A stretch of 64,000 bases of DNA, from positions 140,676 to 204,675 of the forward strand of contig CANMVY010000003.1 in the NCBI GenBank assembly GCA_947501265.1. Direction: 5' to 3'. The position numbers were made by a program, and so were the translations under genes. Below, one piece after another: positions 25,767 through 34,711 of the stretch. This DNA comes from Bacteroidota bacterium (GTDB lineage: Bacteria; Bacteroidota; Bacteroidia; UBA7662; CANHCV01). The notes under the pieces were generated by a model, which was not told the origin of the DNA, did not search any database, and saw only the letters and a program-made list of their open reading frames with translations. Every line of letters starts with the position of its first letter. Within the stretch, counting starts at the first letter, position 1.

Positions 25767-27110
25767 TCACAAATTATTCGAAACTGTTTTTTCCAAGGTG
25801 CTTAAAATGATTTGTGGTTTCCCCGATTTGGTGGCTGGAATTTGATCAACTTGTTTGAAAGTAATCTGAAGAACTTCACCCGCCTTGTCATTCATGATTT
25901 GATGAATTCGAGAAAGTACTTCCGGTTTAAAGGTTGAAGGGTCGGGAATGTATTCAATTTCAAATCGGTCCAATTGATGTTGAATGACCCTAAATTGATA
26001 AATTTCTTGGAAATACTCCCAAATTCCCGTGAAGAAATGCACAATCAAAATTTTTCCAGAAGGGGTTTTTACCAAATCGGTATCTCTTCCAACAATCTTT
26101 TCTAAAAGGGGAAAGTTTCTACCGCAAGCGCAGGGTTGTGGGTTTTTAGGACGAATGGCAATGTCTCCCAAATAAAATCGGATCAACGGCATTTTATGAG
26201 CGTCTAATCGGGTTACAACCACAAATCCTGGTTCTCCATCGGGAACGGGATTCCCCGATTCATCCAACAATTCCAAATAATTCTGTGCAGAAATCTGGTG
26301 GTAATTTCCCATTTCACACTGGCTGGCCATCATAAATCCCTCCGTACATCCATACGTGTCAAAAACTTTGGTGTGAAATACCTTTTCAATTTTCTCACGG
26401 TAATGCGGAAACATTTTATCGCCCAAGGAAATGACTGATTTGAATTTTATTCCGGTAATTCCTAACTGTTCTGCTTTTTGAGCATATCCATAAAGGGCCG
26501 AGGCATAGCCGATGAAAAAGTCGGGATTTCTTTTTTCATTTTTCAACAAGGCTTTTTTTACCACTTCATCGGAAATGTTGTACGCCAATTGATAATCGGT
26601 TCTCAGGAAAATGTCCTTCATTCGTTTCATGAACGACCTTTTAGGAGACATCCCTAATTGTAGAATTTTGCCACCGATTCGAAATCCACCCCATTCCCAA
26701 AAACTGGTTTGAACAGCTTGCCCTCGCAAGTATTCCCGTTGGGTAAGGAAAATTTCGCTCTGTAAGCCGCTCGATCCACTGCTTTTTTGGCAAATGATGT
26801 CCTTCCCCTCAAGAGAACCAACCACCAATTCCTTACCAACTTCTCTTAAGGTAGATTTGTGAATAATGGGGAATTTTTTGATGTCCTCTAAAGCATTTCC
26901 GGTAAGAACGAATTCCAATTTTTGGTAAAAAGGAACATTTTCTTTCGCATATTTCATAATGGCATTCAATCTTGTTTCTTGAAGCGCATCAAGTTCATGT
27001 TTTGAACGAAAAGGAATTTTTCGATATTCCTTCAATGTTTTCATGAATTCTGTTTTGAAATACCAATCTCCGAATGGTAAAACAAACTTTTCTAAAAAAA
27101 ATCCCAACAT
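25767..27110 (-). CDS. CapK-like phenylacetate-CoA ligase family enzyme
   Basis: A 447-residue adenylate-forming enzyme of the PaaK/CapK group. The frame opens with a TTG at 27119 but the ATG at 27110 is preferred. Seen: the Ser/Gly-rich phosphate loop KSSGSSGLQSEIF near residue 105, DTYGCTEGFMMASQCE near 250 (adenylate-binding), FYLGDIAIRPK with a cysteine pair (CACGR) near 330, and a C-terminal GKPQI segment near the expected catalytic lysine region. The family activates aryl or short acids to CoA or acyl-adenylates; in capsule or exopolysaccharide loci it may modify sugars. Single gene, no partner that fixes its substrate. Confidence 0.75.
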   Translation of the reverse strand: MLGFFLEKFVLPFGDWYFKTEFMKTLKEYRKIPFRSKHELDALQETRLNAIMKYAKENVPFYQKLEFVLTGNALEDIKKFPIIHKSTLREVGKELVVGSLEGKDIICQKSSGSSGLQSEIFLTQREYLRGQAVQTSFWEWGGFRIGGKILQLGMSPKRSFMKRMKDIFLRTDYQLAYNISDEVVKKALLKNEKRNPDFFIGYASALYGYAQKAEQLGITGIKFKSVISLGDKMFPHYREKIEKVFHTKVFDTYGCTEGFMMASQCEMGNYHQISAQNYLELLDESGNPVPDGEPGFVVVTRLDAHKMPLIRFYLGDIAIRPKNPQPCACGRNFPLLEKIVGRDTDLVKTPSGKILIVHFFTGIWEYFQEIYQFRVIQHQLDRFEIEYIPDPSTFKPEVLSRIHQIMNDKAGEVLQITFKQVDQIPATKSGKPQIILSTLEKTVSNNL

Positions 27111-27167
27111 GCTCCACAAAAGTAAGGCATGAAAGTTGAATAATACGAAATCACACCATCCATGGAA

Positions 27168-27196
27168 TTGTTTTCTGAGGATGTTTTATACCTTTA
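27168..27196 (+). promoter_or_regulatory. Promoter of lon
   Basis: TTG at 27168-27170, 18-base spacer and TACCTTTA at 27189-27196, one base from TAnnTTTG. Because it abuts the first ATG (27197), the start at 27203 or later is more likely. Confidence 0.5.
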
Positions 27197-27202
27197 ATGC
27201 AT

Positions 27203-29659
27203 ATGATTCAATATTTTGAAAACGACGATTTTGAAATGGAAATGAATACCGTGGATGTAGTTGAACTTTCTAACGATGAGATTTCTGCCAACATGCCCGC
27301 AAAACTGCCAATTCTACCTCTTCGAAATATGGTACTTTTCCCATCTACGGTTATTCCCATTACCGTTGGAAGGGCAAAATCCATCAAGCTGATCAAAGAA
27401 TACAAAAAGAACGGGAATTTCTTTGGCGTAGTAACCCAAAAAGATCCCAATGTTGAAGATCCAACAACCGATGATTTGTATAAAATTGGGACCTTAGCCA
27501 AAGTAATCAAAACGTTCAAACTCCCTGATGGAGAAACGACGGTGGTTATTCAGGGAGTTTCTCGATTTGAAATGCTGGAATTAATAGATACTGAGCCTTA
27601 CCTAATGGCCAAGGCCAAGGAAATAGATGAGGAAATACTCGACGCCAATTCCCCCGAATTGCAGGCTTTGGTATCTTCTCTTAAGGAAGCGGCATTTAAC
27701 GTGATCAATATTTCCAACTACATTCCGAATGAGACCGTTAACGCACTTAAAAACGTTACCAGTCCTCGTTTCTTGGCCAATTTAATTGCCACCCATTTAC
27801 CCATTTCTGTAGAACAAAAACAGTCCATCCTTGATGTGCTTCCATTTTCAGAAATGGCCCTCAAACTCATTGAATTGCTTCAAAAAGAGTTTAACCTTCA
27901 GGAAATTAAAAATCGTATCCAGGACAAAGTTCGTTCTGATATTGATCAACAACAAAAAGAGTATTTTCTCCATCAGCAGTTAAAAACCATTCAAGAAGAA
28001 TTGGGCGGGAAAACTCCTGATTTAGAAGTTCAAAATCTTCGAGAACGTGGAAAACTGAAATCTTGGCCCGCAGAGGTAGCCGAATTCTTCAACAAAGAGT
28101 TGGATAAATTGCAGCGAATGAATCCTGCAGCTGCCGATTACTCTGTAGTTCTCAACCACGTAGAGCTGCTGTTGGATTTGCCTTGGAACCAATACACCGT
28201 GGATCACTTCGATATTAAAAAGGCACAAAAAATTCTTGAAAGAGATCATTTTGGCTTGGATAAAGTCAAAGACCGAATTCTGGAATACTTGGCTGTCCTC
28301 AAGTTGAAATCCGACATGAAAGCCCCCATTTTGTGTTTGGTTGGCCCTCCTGGAGTCGGAAAAACTTCTTTGGGCCGTTCCATTTCCGAAGCCATTGGCC
28401 GAAAATATGTTCGCATGTCGTTGGGTGGCGTTCGCGATGAAGCGACCATTCGTGGCCACCGAAAAACGTACATTGGGGCGATGCCTGGACGCATTATTCA
28501 GTCCATTAAAAAAGCGGGTTCATCCAACCCCGTCATTATCCTCGATGAAATTGATAAAGTAGGCTCTGATTTTCGAGGGGATATCTCCTCAGCATTGTTA
28601 GAAGTACTTGATCCTGAGCAAAATTCCACATTTTCCGATCACTACCTCGAACTTGATTACGATTTGTCGAAGGTCATGTTCATCGCCACAGCCAACTCCC
28701 TTTCAACCGTTCAACCCGCCTTGCTCGACCGAATGGAAATCATTGAAATCAATGGTTACACGATGGAAGAAAAGGTGGAAATTGCTAAGAAATACCTCGT
28801 TCCTAAACAATTATCCGAGCATGGTTTAAAAAAGAAAGATTTGGATATTGGGCCCAATGAATTGGAATTTGTAATTGATGGATATACCCGAGAAAGCGGA
28901 GTGCGAAACCTTGATAAACAAATCGCTTCCTTGATTCGGGGGACTGCTAAGGAAAAAGCTTTGGGCAATTCGTTCAACAAAAAGATGTTGAAGGAAGATG
29001 TTCGAAAAATATTAGGAATACCTCGATTTGAACACGATCGATACGAAAATTCATCGGTAGCCGGAGTGGTTACCGGACTTGCATGGACGGCCGTTGGAGG
29101 AGATATTTTGTACATTGAATCTTCCATTTCTCCTGGAAAAGGCCGATTAACCATCACCGGAAACCTTGGAGATGTAATGAAGGAATCTGCCTCCATTGCT
29201 CTTGGTTATATCAAAGCCCATTTTTCACAATGGAATATCGATCCGAAATTGTTTGATGCCACCGATTTACACATTCACGTCCCCGAAGGGGCAACTCCCA
29301 AAGACGGGCCATCGGCTGGAATTACGATGTTAACTTCTTTGGTATCGTCTTTCACTCAGCGACAGGTTAAAGCTGGAATTGCCATGACCGGTGAAATTAC
29401 CTTAAGAGGAAAGGTTTTGCCAGTTGGTGGAATTAAAGAGAAAATACTAGCTGCAAAACGAGCGGGCATAAAAACCATTCTACTTTGCAAGGAAAATCGG
29501 AAGGATATTGAAGAAATTAACCAGGATTACATTCGCGATTTGGAGTTTATTTTCGTAGATCGAATGGAAGAAGTTATTCAACACGCTATTTCAACAGAAT
29601 TGGTTGAAAATTCAGTCGATTTAAAAGCAATTTTAGCGCAATCGAATTCCAATAAATGA
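27203..29659 (+). CDS. lon: ATP-dependent protease Lon
   Basis: An 818-residue AAA+ serine protease that degrades damaged and regulatory proteins. The N-terminal LON domain starts around residue 30 (LPILPLRNMVLFPSTVIPI). The AAA+ domain has Walker A GPPGVGKTSLGRSI and Walker B VIILDEIDKVG, and the arginine-bearing LLDRMEIIEINGYT. The protease domain has the catalytic Ser in PKDGPSAGITMLTSLV and Lys in GGIKEKILAAKRAG. An ATG at 27197 is also in frame, but it directly abuts the promoter box. The 3' end overlaps rsgA by 4 bases (ATGA). Confidence 0.96.
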   Translation: MIQYFENDDFEMEMNTVDVVELSNDEISANMPAKLPILPLRNMVLFPSTVIPITVGRAKSIKLIKEYKKNGNFFGVVTQKDPNVEDPTTDDLYKIGTLAKVIKTFKLPDGETTVVIQGVSRFEMLELIDTEPYLMAKAKEIDEEILDANSPELQALVSSLKEAAFNVINISNYIPNETVNALKNVTSPRFLANLIATHLPISVEQKQSILDVLPFSEMALKLIELLQKEFNLQEIKNRIQDKVRSDIDQQQKEYFLHQQLKTIQEELGGKTPDLEVQNLRERGKLKSWPAEVAEFFNKELDKLQRMNPAAADYSVVLNHVELLLDLPWNQYTVDHFDIKKAQKILERDHFGLDKVKDRILEYLAVLKLKSDMKAPILCLVGPPGVGKTSLGRSISEAIGRKYVRMSLGGVRDEATIRGHRKTYIGAMPGRIIQSIKKAGSSNPVIILDEIDKVGSDFRGDISSALLEVLDPEQNSTFSDHYLELDYDLSKVMFIATANSLSTVQPALLDRMEIIEINGYTMEEKVEIAKKYLVPKQLSEHGLKKKDLDIGPNELEFVIDGYTRESGVRNLDKQIASLIRGTAKEKALGNSFNKKMLKEDVRKILGIPRFEHDRYENSSVAGVVTGLAWTAVGGDILYIESSISPGKGRLTITGNLGDVMKESASIALGYIKAHFSQWNIDPKLFDATDLHIHVPEGATPKDGPSAGITMLTSLVSSFTQRQVKAGIAMTGEITLRGKVLPVGGIKEKILAAKRAGIKTILLCKENRKDIEEINQDYIRDLEFIFVDRMEEVIQHAISTELVENSVDLKAILAQSNSNK

Positions 29660-30561
29660 ATGAACTGAAAGGATTGGTGGTAAAGTCCACCGGTAGCTGG
29701 TACCGAATTTGGACGAACGGGGCCTTTATGGATGTTCGAGCTGCCGGAAAAATCCGTCTAAAAGGATTAAAAACCACCAATCCAATTGCCGTTGGCGATT
29801 GGGTCATTGTTAAGAATGATCTCATTCAAGAAGTGGTAGAACGAAGGAATTACATGATCCGTCGATCCACCAATTTAAGCAAGCAATACCATATTTTGGC
29901 CGCTAATCTCGACGCGGCAATTTTGGTAGCCTCCATTACGCGGCCACGCATTGCTCCGGGGTTTATCGATCGTTTTTTGGTAAACGCCGAAGCGTACCAA
30001 ATCCCGGCTGTTCTCATCATTAACAAAATTGATTTGGTCGATGCCGATGATGAGGAGCTAGAAGACTTAGCGTTCCTTTACCGAAGTGTTGGTTATCCTG
30101 TTTTTTTATTGTCAACCGAAACCAATGTTGGTCTTCAATCTTTTGTTGAATCAATTGTTGGTAAAACAGTGCTTTTCAGTGGATTTAGTGGGGTGGGGAA
30201 GAGTACACTTTTGAATCGAATTGATCCGTCCATTGAACAAAAAACGGGGGAAGTTTCGGTTTCAAATGAAAAGGGAAAACACACCACCACCTTTGCAGAA
30301 ATGTTCATGCTAAACGATGGTACCAACATTATTGATACACCAGGAATCAAAGAAATGGGATTGGTTGATTTTCAAGCTTGGGAACTATCTCATTTCTTTC
30401 CCGAGATGAAGAAGCACTCGAAAAACTGCCGCTTTAACAATTGCGTCCATAAAAATGAACCGGGGTGTGCCGTGAAGAAGGCCGTTGAAGATTCAGAAAT
30501 TCATCCATTTCGATACCAGAATTACCTCAGTATGATGGAGGAAAATTTTAATTCTAACTAA
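29656..30561 (+). CDS. rsgA: Ribosome small-subunit GTPase RsgA
   Basis: A 301-residue circularly permuted GTPase that acts in late maturation of the 30S subunit. An OB-fold at 1-75 (VVKSTGSWYRIWTNG) is followed by the permuted order of GTPase motifs: NKID (G4), then SGFSGVGKSTLLNRI (G1), the GKHTTTFAEM switch and DTPGIKEMG (G3). A C-terminal zinc-binding part has the pattern C-x4-C-x-H-x5-C in CRFNNCVHKNEPGC. Translationally coupled to lon by a 4-base overlap. Confidence 0.96.
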   Translation: MNELKGLVVKSTGSWYRIWTNGAFMDVRAAGKIRLKGLKTTNPIAVGDWVIVKNDLIQEVVERRNYMIRRSTNLSKQYHILAANLDAAILVASITRPRIAPGFIDRFLVNAEAYQIPAVLIINKIDLVDADDEELEDLAFLYRSVGYPVFLLSTETNVGLQSFVESIVGKTVLFSGFSGVGKSTLLNRIDPSIEQKTGEVSVSNEKGKHTTTFAEMFMLNDGTNIIDTPGIKEMGLVDFQAWELSHFFPEMKKHSKNCRFNNCVHKNEPGCAVKKAVEDSEIHPFRYQNYLSMMEENFNSN

Positions 30562-30578
30562 TTCAAACCCAAAACAAG

Positions 30579-30586
30579 TACCTTTG
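30579..30586 (+). promoter_or_regulatory. -7 box for the DEAD-box helicase
   Basis: TACCTTTG, exact consensus, 34 bases before the ATG at 30621; upstream element unclear. Confidence 0.5.
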
Positions 30587-30620
30587 TACTTTTTAAAGAC
30601 CATTTGGTCAACCCCATTGC

Positions 30621-31736
30621 ATGACATTTGAACAACTCGGCTTAATCAAGCCCATCTTACAATCCTTATCCGCTGAAGGTTACGAAAGTCCAACACCTAT
30701 TCAAGAAAAATCCATTCCCACCCTTTTAAAAGGCACCGATTTATTGGGTTGTGCCCAAACTGGAACTGGAAAAACAGCCGCATTCGCGCTTCCCATTTTG
30801 CAACAATTGCAAGCTGAACCCATCGATTTTAAGAATCGAAAAATCAAAGCACTGATTGTTACACCAACCCGAGAACTTGCCATTCAAATTGACGAAAGTT
30901 TTAAAACATACGGGAAACACCTTCCACTTAAATCAACGGTAATTTTTGGGGGAGTTAACCAATCAAAACAAGTTGAAATCCTCAAGAAAGGAGTCGATAT
31001 CTTAACAGCCACTCCGGGTCGTTTGCTTGATTTGCATCAACAAGGTTTTATTTCACTGCGTGATTTAAAGGTTTTTGTTTTGGATGAAGCAGATCGCATG
31101 TTGGACATGGGATTCATTCACGATGTAAAAAAATTACTGAAGATTATTCCTGAAAAGCGCCAATCTTTGTTTTTTTCGGCCACGATGCCACCGCCCATTC
31201 AAGAATTAGCAAAAACAATTCTGCGGAATCCAACGCTGGTTGAAGTAACTCCGGTGTCCTCTACAGCTGAAACCATCCAGCAAAAAATTTACTTCTGCGA
31301 AACCGCTGAAAAGAAGAATTTATTGGTTGACCTCATTCATGACAACCGCATGAAGTCGGTTTTGGTGTTTACTCGTACAAAACACGGAGCAGATAAAGTG
31401 GTGAAGTGGCTGCTTAAAAACCAAATTACTTCCATGGCAATTCATGGTAATAAATCGCAGAATGCCCGACAAAATGCCTTGAATTCGTTTAAAAAAGGCG
31501 AAATTACTGCTTTGGTGGCCACCGATATTGCCGCTCGCGGTATTGATATTGATGAGCTTAAATGGGTAATTAACTTTGAAATCCCCAATATCCCAGAAAC
31601 CTACGTTCACCGAATTGGTCGATCGGGTAGAGCAGGAAACGAAGGAATTGCCTTTTCCATTTGCGATCCTACCGAGCGTACCTATGTTCGTGATATCGAG
31701 AAAATCATCAAAAAACAAATTCCTAGAGGGAATTAA
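30621..31736 (+). CDS. DEAD-box RNA helicase (RhlE-like)
   Basis: A 371-residue ATP-dependent RNA helicase. Motifs in order: Q motif ([13 protein letters not shown]), [12 protein letters not shown], Ia PTRELAIQ, Ib [46 protein letters not shown] and [12 protein letters not shown]. The protein ends about 30 residues after motif VI, so it lacks the long basic tail of many RhlE proteins. It probably remodels rRNA or mRNA structure, as cold-shock-type helicases do; the exact target is unknown. Its stop codon directly abuts the stop codon of the opposing FkbM gene. Confidence 0.93.
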   Translation: MTFEQLGLIKPILQSLSAEGYESPTPIQEKSIPTLLKGTDLLGCAQTGTGKTAAFALPILQQLQAEPIDFKNRKIKALIVTPTRELAIQIDESFKTYGKHLPLKSTVIFGGVNQSKQVEILKKGVDILTATPGRLLDLHQQGFISLRDLKVFVLDEADRMLDMGFIHDVKKLLKIIPEKRQSLFFSATMPPPIQELAKTILRNPTLVEVTPVSSTAETIQQKIYFCETAEKKNLLVDLIHDNRMKSVLVFTRTKHGADKVVKWLLKNQITSMAIHGNKSQNARQNALNSFKKGEITALVATDIAARGIDIDELKWVINFEIPNIPETYVHRIGRSGRAGNEGIAFSICDPTERTYVRDIEKIIKKQIPRGN

Positions 31737-32465
31737 TCACGATTTTTTTCGGAATACTGCGTCGTAAAAGTCGCCAAATCCGTGTTTGATTTTACCAGCC
31801 AAGATGTATCCGTTTTTTTCAAGAATTTGAGTAATCTCCTCAAAGGAGTGAGAATTCAAATACATATCGTCGTTGTGAACCTCCAACTGAATGAATTCGA
31901 TGGAATGCTTCAAGGGTTCAGAAAATAATCCATGCAAACAAGCCAGTTCATGTCCCTCAGTATCAATTTTCAAAACATCAATAGGGCCGTGAACGGAATG
32001 GTTGATGTAATGAGAAAGGGTTGTGATTTCAACAGGATAACTTGCTTTAATGATTTGATCGGGAGTAACTCCAAGAACTTTCGCTTTTCGCTGTAGGTAT
32101 TCAGAATCTTGATCCAGCGGTTCGAAGGAAGAAGTTGAATGGAAAATGTTTTCATAGAAAGTCTTTGTTCCAATTTCATCACTGATGCCTAGAGGCTCTA
32201 AAACAACGTTGTTATTCTTTTGGTATCTTTTTTTTAGATTTGAAAAAAGCGATGGATTTGGTTCAAAAGCAATGATTTCACACGATTCATTCACCTTCAA
32301 ATATTCGTCGATCGTTTGCCCCAAATTGGCACCAACATCGATGACCCGCTGAACTTTTTGGGGCATCTCCTTGGCATAGAATTTCATGAGTCGACGTGAG
32401 AAAACCCATTTTTCGTTCCATTCAATGATTTGTCGGATGAGGGAAATGCGCAATTGGTTCAGCAT
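31737..32465 (-). CDS. FkbM-family methyltransferase
   Basis: A 242-residue SAM-dependent methyltransferase of the FkbM family. The SAM loop is VIDVGANLGQTIDEYL near residue 42, the adenosine-binding acid lies in IIAFEPNPSLFSNLKKRY, and the family segment IDVLKIDTEGHELACLHGL is near 160. FkbM proteins O-methylate sugars or polyketides, often in surface glycans; the substrate is unknown. It is last in the run of minus-strand genes, 4 bases after yqgE. Confidence 0.88.
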   Translation of the reverse strand: MLNQLRISLIRQIIEWNEKWVFSRRLMKFYAKEMPQKVQRVIDVGANLGQTIDEYLKVNESCEIIAFEPNPSLFSNLKKRYQKNNNVVLEPLGISDEIGTKTFYENIFHSTSSFEPLDQDSEYLQRKAKVLGVTPDQIIKASYPVEITTLSHYINHSVHGPIDVLKIDTEGHELACLHGLFSEPLKHSIEFIQLEVHNDDMYLNSHSFEEITQILEKNGYILAGKIKHGFGDFYDAVFRKKS

Positions 32466-32469
32466 AGTT

Positions 32470-33042
32470 TTAGTTTAAATTGGGGTCAATGGGGTAGCGG
32501 GTTAATTCAGAAAAGTTACCGCCTAAGCTTTTGAGGACTTTTTTCCAAAGTTGATCAACATCGGGGTCGAAAACAAAAGGTGTAGGAACATGAGCAACTA
32601 CCCAGCTGTCGTTTTCACATTCATCGCGCAACTGACCAACTTTCCATCCCGAATATCCCAAAAGAACCTTTACCTGTGATTTTTCGGCCAATCCTTGTTC
32701 AATTAACTCGAACAGGCGGGTAAAATCGCTACTCCACCACAAATCAGAAGTAACTTCGATGCTTTTGGGTAGCATTCCAAGTCCTAAATTGTGCAGGAAA
32801 AAAATGGTGTCTTGCTGAACAGGTCCTCCAAGAAAAACCGTGAGCTCCATTCCTTCGGGAACGTCAATGAGTTCTGATAAAAGAACATCAGAAAGTGGTT
32901 TGTTGACCACGAAGCCAATGGTTCCTTGTTCGTTGTGCTCTACCAATACTAAAACACTCCTGAAAAATTGAGGGTCTTGGAGGTAGGGTTCGGAAACCAA
33001 AAATCCACCAGCTTGAAGTGAAAATGTGGGTTTTGAGGACAT
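32470..33042 (-). CDS. YqgE/AlgH family protein
   Basis: A 190-residue protein of the YqgE/AlgH (DUF179) family. The frame could extend to 33072, but the ATG at 33042 overlaps the pruA stop by one base (TAATG) and fits the family start. Conserved: GGFLVSEPYLQDPQFFRSVLVLVEHNEQGTIGFVVNKP, the LFLGGPVQQD-like FLGGPVQQDTIFFLH and LGYSGWKVGQLRDECENDSW. The fold is known but the biochemical function is not settled; AlgH was first linked to alginate regulation. Coupled to pruA. Confidence 0.92.
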   Translation of the reverse strand: MSSKPTFSLQAGGFLVSEPYLQDPQFFRSVLVLVEHNEQGTIGFVVNKPLSDVLLSELIDVPEGMELTVFLGGPVQQDTIFFLHNLGLGMLPKSIEVTSDLWWSSDFTRLFELIEQGLAEKSQVKVLLGYSGWKVGQLRDECENDSWVVAHVPTPFVFDPDVDQLWKKVLKSLGGNFSELTRYPIDPNLN

Positions 33043-34670
33043 TAATCTGGCTGGTGGAATGGGTATTCCCAAGAAGTTGGTGGATTAAGATTTTCTTTGA
33101 TGGTGCGAGCGCTAACCCAACGCATCAAATTCATCGCTGCTCCGGCCTTATCGTTGGTGCCTGAAGCTCTGCCTCCACCGAAAGGTTGTTGTCCTACTAC
33201 AGCGCCCGTAGGCTTGTCGTTGATGTAGAAATTCCCTGCGCTGTGGCGGAGTTTATCGGTAGCAAGCTGAATAGCATAGCGATCGGTTGAAAGTATGGCT
33301 CCGGTTAGCGCATAAGGCGATGTTTGATCCACCAAATCCAAAGTGGCTTCAAATTGGTCGTCTTCGTACACGTAAATGGTTAGAACGGGCCCAAAGATCT
33401 CTTCGCACATGGTGCGGTATTTGGGATCGTTAACTTGAATAACGGTTGGTTCAATAAAGTAACCTTTAGATTTATCGTAATTTCCGCCAGCGATAATGGT
33501 TTGGCCGTCGGCCTTGGCACGATCAATGAAGGCGGAAATGGTGTTGAATGAATTTTCGTCGATAACGGCATTGATAAAGTTGGTGAAATCTTCAACAACC
33601 CCCATCTTCATTCCTTTCAAATGTTGAACCAGCAATTCCTTAACTGCAGGCCAAATGCTGGCAGGAACGTATGCACGCGAAGCTGCAGAACACTTTTGAC
33701 CTTGGTATTCGAAAGCACCACGACTTAACGCGGTAGCAACAACTTCAGGCTTTGCAGAGGCATGAGCTACGACAAAATCTTTTCCTCCCGTTTCTCCTAC
33801 GATGCGGGGATAACTTTTGTATTTGGGAAGATTATTTCCAATGGTTTGCCAAAGGGTTTGAAAAGTTTCGGTAGAGCCTGTAAAATGCAATCCAGCGAAA
33901 TCAGGGTGGCTAAATACTACTTCCCCTGCTTCACGGCCACCAACAAGTACCAAATTGATCACTCCATCGGGTAGTCCTGCTTCTTTATACAATTGCATCA
34001 AGAAATAGGCTGAATAAATTTGGGTTTCGGATGCTTTCCATACCACGGTATTTCCCATCATGGCTGGTGCACAAGCCAAATTGGCACAAATCGAGGTAAA
34101 GTTAAATGGAGTAAGGGCAAAAATAAATCCCTCTAAAGCGCGGTATTCGCTGCGATTCCAAGTCAATGGTAAACTTTCAGGTTGCTCGCGGTAAATTCCA
34201 TCCGCATACTGAACGTTGAACTTCAAAAAGTCGATCAACTCGCATGCCGCATCAATTTCGGCTTGAAATGAATTTTTAGATTGGCCCAGCATGGTTGACG
34301 CATTGATCAAAAAGCGGTAGGGACCGGCCAATAATTCTGCCATTCTTAAAAAGATAGCTGCCCTTTGTTCCCAAGGCAAATTTTCCCAATCCTTTTTGGC
34401 TTTCAAAGAAGCATCAATGGCCATTTGAACGTGGCTTGCATCACCTTTATGATAATGGGCAAGTGTGTGTTGATGGTCGTGCGGAGGCGCTATGCGTTTG
34501 GTATTGCCGGTGCGAATTTCTTTTCCACCGATAATCATCGGAATATCAATAACTTTAGAACGTAGTTCTTCAAGTGTTTCTTTAAGTTTTTTTCGCTCAA
34601 CTGATCCTGGAGCGTAACTCATTACAGGTTCGTTTTTAGCGATGGGCGGAGTAAAAATTCCAAAAGCCAT
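33042..34670 (-). CDS. pruA: L-glutamate gamma-semialdehyde dehydrogenase
   Basis: A 542-residue NAD-dependent dehydrogenase for the second step of proline breakdown, giving glutamate. Conserved: FALTPFNFTSICANLACAPA (NAD site), the catalytic Glu in RIVGETGGKDFVV, the catalytic Cys in FEYQGQKCSAASRAYVP, and the C-terminal NFYINDKPTGAVVGQQPFGG. Length fits the single-function enzyme; no proline dehydrogenase domain is fused. It starts 41 bases after rnr ends. Confidence 0.95.
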   Translation of the reverse strand: MAFGIFTPPIAKNEPVMSYAPGSVERKKLKETLEELRSKVIDIPMIIGGKEIRTGNTKRIAPPHDHQHTLAHYHKGDASHVQMAIDASLKAKKDWENLPWEQRAAIFLRMAELLAGPYRFLINASTMLGQSKNSFQAEIDAACELIDFLKFNVQYADGIYREQPESLPLTWNRSEYRALEGFIFALTPFNFTSICANLACAPAMMGNTVVWKASETQIYSAYFLMQLYKEAGLPDGVINLVLVGGREAGEVVFSHPDFAGLHFTGSTETFQTLWQTIGNNLPKYKSYPRIVGETGGKDFVVAHASAKPEVVATALSRGAFEYQGQKCSAASRAYVPASIWPAVKELLVQHLKGMKMGVVEDFTNFINAVIDENSFNTISAFIDRAKADGQTIIAGGNYDKSKGYFIEPTVIQVNDPKYRTMCEEIFGPVLTIYVYEDDQFEATLDLVDQTSPYALTGAILSTDRYAIQLATDKLRHSAGNFYINDKPTGAVVGQQPFGGGRASGTNDKAGAAMNLMRWVSARTIKENLNPPTSWEYPFHQPD

Positions 34671-34711
34671 AAGGTTAATTTTTTTGCAAAGTTAATGCTT
34701 GGGGAACAATC

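Noticed and set aside
30574..30590. Palindrome around GTACCTTTGTAC as an operator
   Set aside because: It is mostly the TACCTTTG promoter box itself with a few flanking bases; symmetry is short and likely chance.
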